A DNA stretch of 49,171 bases, taken from the NCBI GenBank assembly GCA_009768935.1, contig WESA01000017.1, forward strand, positions 1 to 49,171, written 5' to 3'. This DNA is from Rectinema subterraneum (GTDB lineage: Bacteria; Spirochaetota; Spirochaetia; Treponematales; Rectinemataceae). Position 1 is the first letter of the stretch, and each line of letters starts with the position of its first letter. This document shows, piece after piece, positions 48,420 through 49,171 of this stretch. The position numbers were made by a program, and so were the translations under genes. Below the pieces are notes generated by a model that had not been told where the DNA came from, searched no databases, and saw only the letters and a program-made list of their open reading frames with translations.

Positions 48420-49016
48420 ATGGAACAGAACAAAATCAAAAGGCTTTTCCTGGCTAATGGCGGCTACCTCAGGATGAGTCAGGCTATCGCAGCGGGCATG
48501 TCGCGTCATGCATTCTACGCGCTTCGCGATAAAGGGGTAGTCATACAGGAATCCAGAGGCCTTTATAAGCTTTCCGGACAGCCTGATCATCCATATCCCG
48601 ACCTCTGCGTTATGAGCCTCCGTTATCCCAAGGCGATCCTTTGTCTTGTCTCAGCCCTTTCTTTTCATAACGCGACGACGCAGATTCCAAAGGAAGTGAA
48701 TATCGCTCTTCCTCGAGGGTCTCGAACTCCTGCTATGCGATACCCTCCTCTCCACGCGTATTTCTTCTCGAAGGCTTCATATGAAACTGGCATCGAAGAA
48801 CATATAATCGAAGGAGTAGGAGTGAAGGTCTACGATCTGGAAAAAACGATCATCGATTGTTTCAAGTTTAGGAATCGAATTGGAATGGATGTGTTCCTGG
48901 AGGCGATAAAACTCTACAAAGCGAAAGCGAAGGTTCAGCCTTCCCGGCTCGCCGAGTATGCAAAGATCTGTAGTATTGAAAAGGCAATAACTCCGTATCT
49001 TGAGGCGATTCTATGA
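48420..49016 (+). CDS. AbiEi-type antitoxin (type IV toxin-antitoxin)
   Basis: A 198-residue protein of the AbiEi family: an N-terminal winged helix (IKRLFLANGGYLRMSQAIAAG then HAFYALRDKGVVIQESRGLYKL) and the C-terminal antitoxin domain (AILCLVSALSFHNATTQIP, VNIALPRGSRTP, VGVKVYDLEKTIIDCFKFRNRIGMDVFLEAIK). AbiEi represses its promoter and neutralises AbiEii, a nucleotidyltransferase toxin, in abortive phage infection. The start at ATG 48420 aligns with the family and sits right behind a promoter; no Shine-Dalgarno is visible. The stop overlaps an ATG (ATGA) that begins the expected toxin gene, which is interrupted almost at once. Confidence 0.85.
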   Translation: MEQNKIKRLFLANGGYLRMSQAIAAGMSRHAFYALRDKGVVIQESRGLYKLSGQPDHPYPDLCVMSLRYPKAILCLVSALSFHNATTQIPKEVNIALPRGSRTPAMRYPPLHAYFFSKASYETGIEEHIIEGVGVKVYDLEKTIIDCFKFRNRIGMDVFLEAIKLYKAKAKVQPSRLAEYAKICSIEKAITPYLEAIL

Positions 49017-49025
49017 GCAGACGAG
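49013..49025 (+). pseudogene. AbiEii toxin gene, 5' stub cut by an IS256-family insertion
   Basis: ATG at 49013 overlaps the AbiEi stop as in intact AbiE pairs, and the first residues, MSRR, match the usual MSRRP start of AbiEii toxins. After about four codons the sequence turns into what looks like an insertion-sequence end, and the frame hits a stop at about 49100. Only one side of the insertion is in the window, so whether the rest of the toxin survives beyond it cannot be seen. Confidence 0.6.
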
Positions 49026-49053
49026 CCTGTAAAAAAATCTGTGTAAACAGCTA
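49025..49053 (+). repeat. Probable left terminal inverted repeat of the IS256-family element
   Basis: A stretch beginning GCCTGTAAAAAAATC and continuing to GTGTAAACAG lies about 20 bp before the transposase start. The GTGTAAACA word is common at IS256-family ends. The exact outer base is uncertain by a few nucleotides. Confidence 0.45.
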
Positions 49054-49073
49054 TACTCAAAGAAGGAGAGAGT

Positions 49074-49171
49074 ATGGCTATCACGAAGGAAGTGTTGGAT
49101 GAGCTTCTGAAGGAGTACAAGGGGCCAGAGGATCTGACAGGCCCTGAAGGACTTCTGAAGCAGCTGACAAA
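49074..49171 (+). CDS. IS256-family transposase, N-terminal part (cut by window end)
   Basis: The first 32 codons of a transposase run off the window. MAITKEVLDELLKEYKGPED followed by LTGPEGLLKQLT is the typical N-terminus of IS256 (mutator-type) DDE transposases, which usually continue with LVERALEAEL-like sequence. AAGGAGAG lies 5-8 nt before the ATG. It explains the interruption of the AbiEii gene just upstream. Confidence 0.85.
   Translation, partial: MAITKEVLDELLKEYKGPEDLTGPEGLLKQLT

Noticed and set aside
1..49171. CRISPR array
   Set aside because: No series of regularly spaced identical repeats of 24-40 bp with unique spacers was seen.

Overview
The window is about 49 kb of a GC-rich bacterial chromosome. 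Gene style and content (a clade-X phosphofructokinase, sugar ABC transporters with non-lipoprotein binding proteins, a MASE3-type hybrid kinase, aryl-pyruvate oxidoreductase with an ADP-forming acyl-CoA synthetase, Hcp) suggest a free-living, fermentative anaerobe, most likely a spirochaete. That assignment is inferred from protein character only, with no marker gene, so treat it as tentative. Two blocks (about 11.2-15.3 kb and 16.8-26.6 kb) are visibly AT-richer than their surroundings and look acquired.

Layout. 0-2.2 kb: the 3' part of a DDE transposase with a terminal-type repeat, then a phosphofructokinase. 2.3-7.6 kb: a tightly overlapping three-gene mutasome-like operon, DUF72 protein - ImuB - DnaE2, with a DUF72 gene where ImuA usually sits. 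7.7-11.2 kb: an Rrf2 regulator with a clear palindromic operator, hydroxylamine reductase (Hcp), a HAD phosphatase and a LUD-domain protein. 11.2-15.3 kb: a hybrid sensor kinase and HD-GYP response regulator, and an orphan VapC toxin. 15.4-16.7 kb: a membrane-anchored metallophosphoesterase. 16.8-26.6 kb: a seven-gene operon (oxidoreductase, ABC transporter, GH63 hydrolase, GH13_18 phosphorylase) with a divergent AraC regulator, probably for glucosylglycerate-like solutes. 26.7-28.3 kb: a secreted 5'-nucleotidase. 28.4-34.5 kb: an AfuABC-like ABC transporter flanked by two paralogous PfkB kinases, with two LacI-type operators in the divergent promoter region. 34.5-37.3 kb: PlsY followed by a fused fatty acid kinase (FakA domain plus DegV/FakB domain). 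37.4-43.5 kb: ADP-forming acyl-CoA synthetase, IorB, IorA (lacking its usual ferredoxin domain) and a glutamine synthetase.

44.0-48.1 kb: a compact integrative element of about 4 kb inserted in the 3' end of a tRNA-Leu gene. It is bounded by an exact 29-bp direct repeat and carries a tyrosine integrase, an HTH regulator, an excisionase-like protein, a small unknown protein and a RepA-like ATPase. It also has integrase arm-type repeats at both ends, iteron-like repeats beside repA and an RNA leader that can hide the excisionase ribosome-binding site. No relaxase, capsid or primase gene is visible, so it looks like a minimal replicating/integrating passenger.

48.4-49.2 kb: an AbiEi-type antitoxin gene whose overlapping AbiEii toxin gene is cut after about four codons by an IS256-family insertion that runs off the window.

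The points most worth checking are the DUF72-ImuB-DnaE2 cassette, the mini integrative element, the IS-disrupted AbiE pair, the FakA-DegV fusion beside PlsY, and a recurring promoter layout in which the -10 box lies only 6-7 bp before the start codon, implying leaderless mRNAs.
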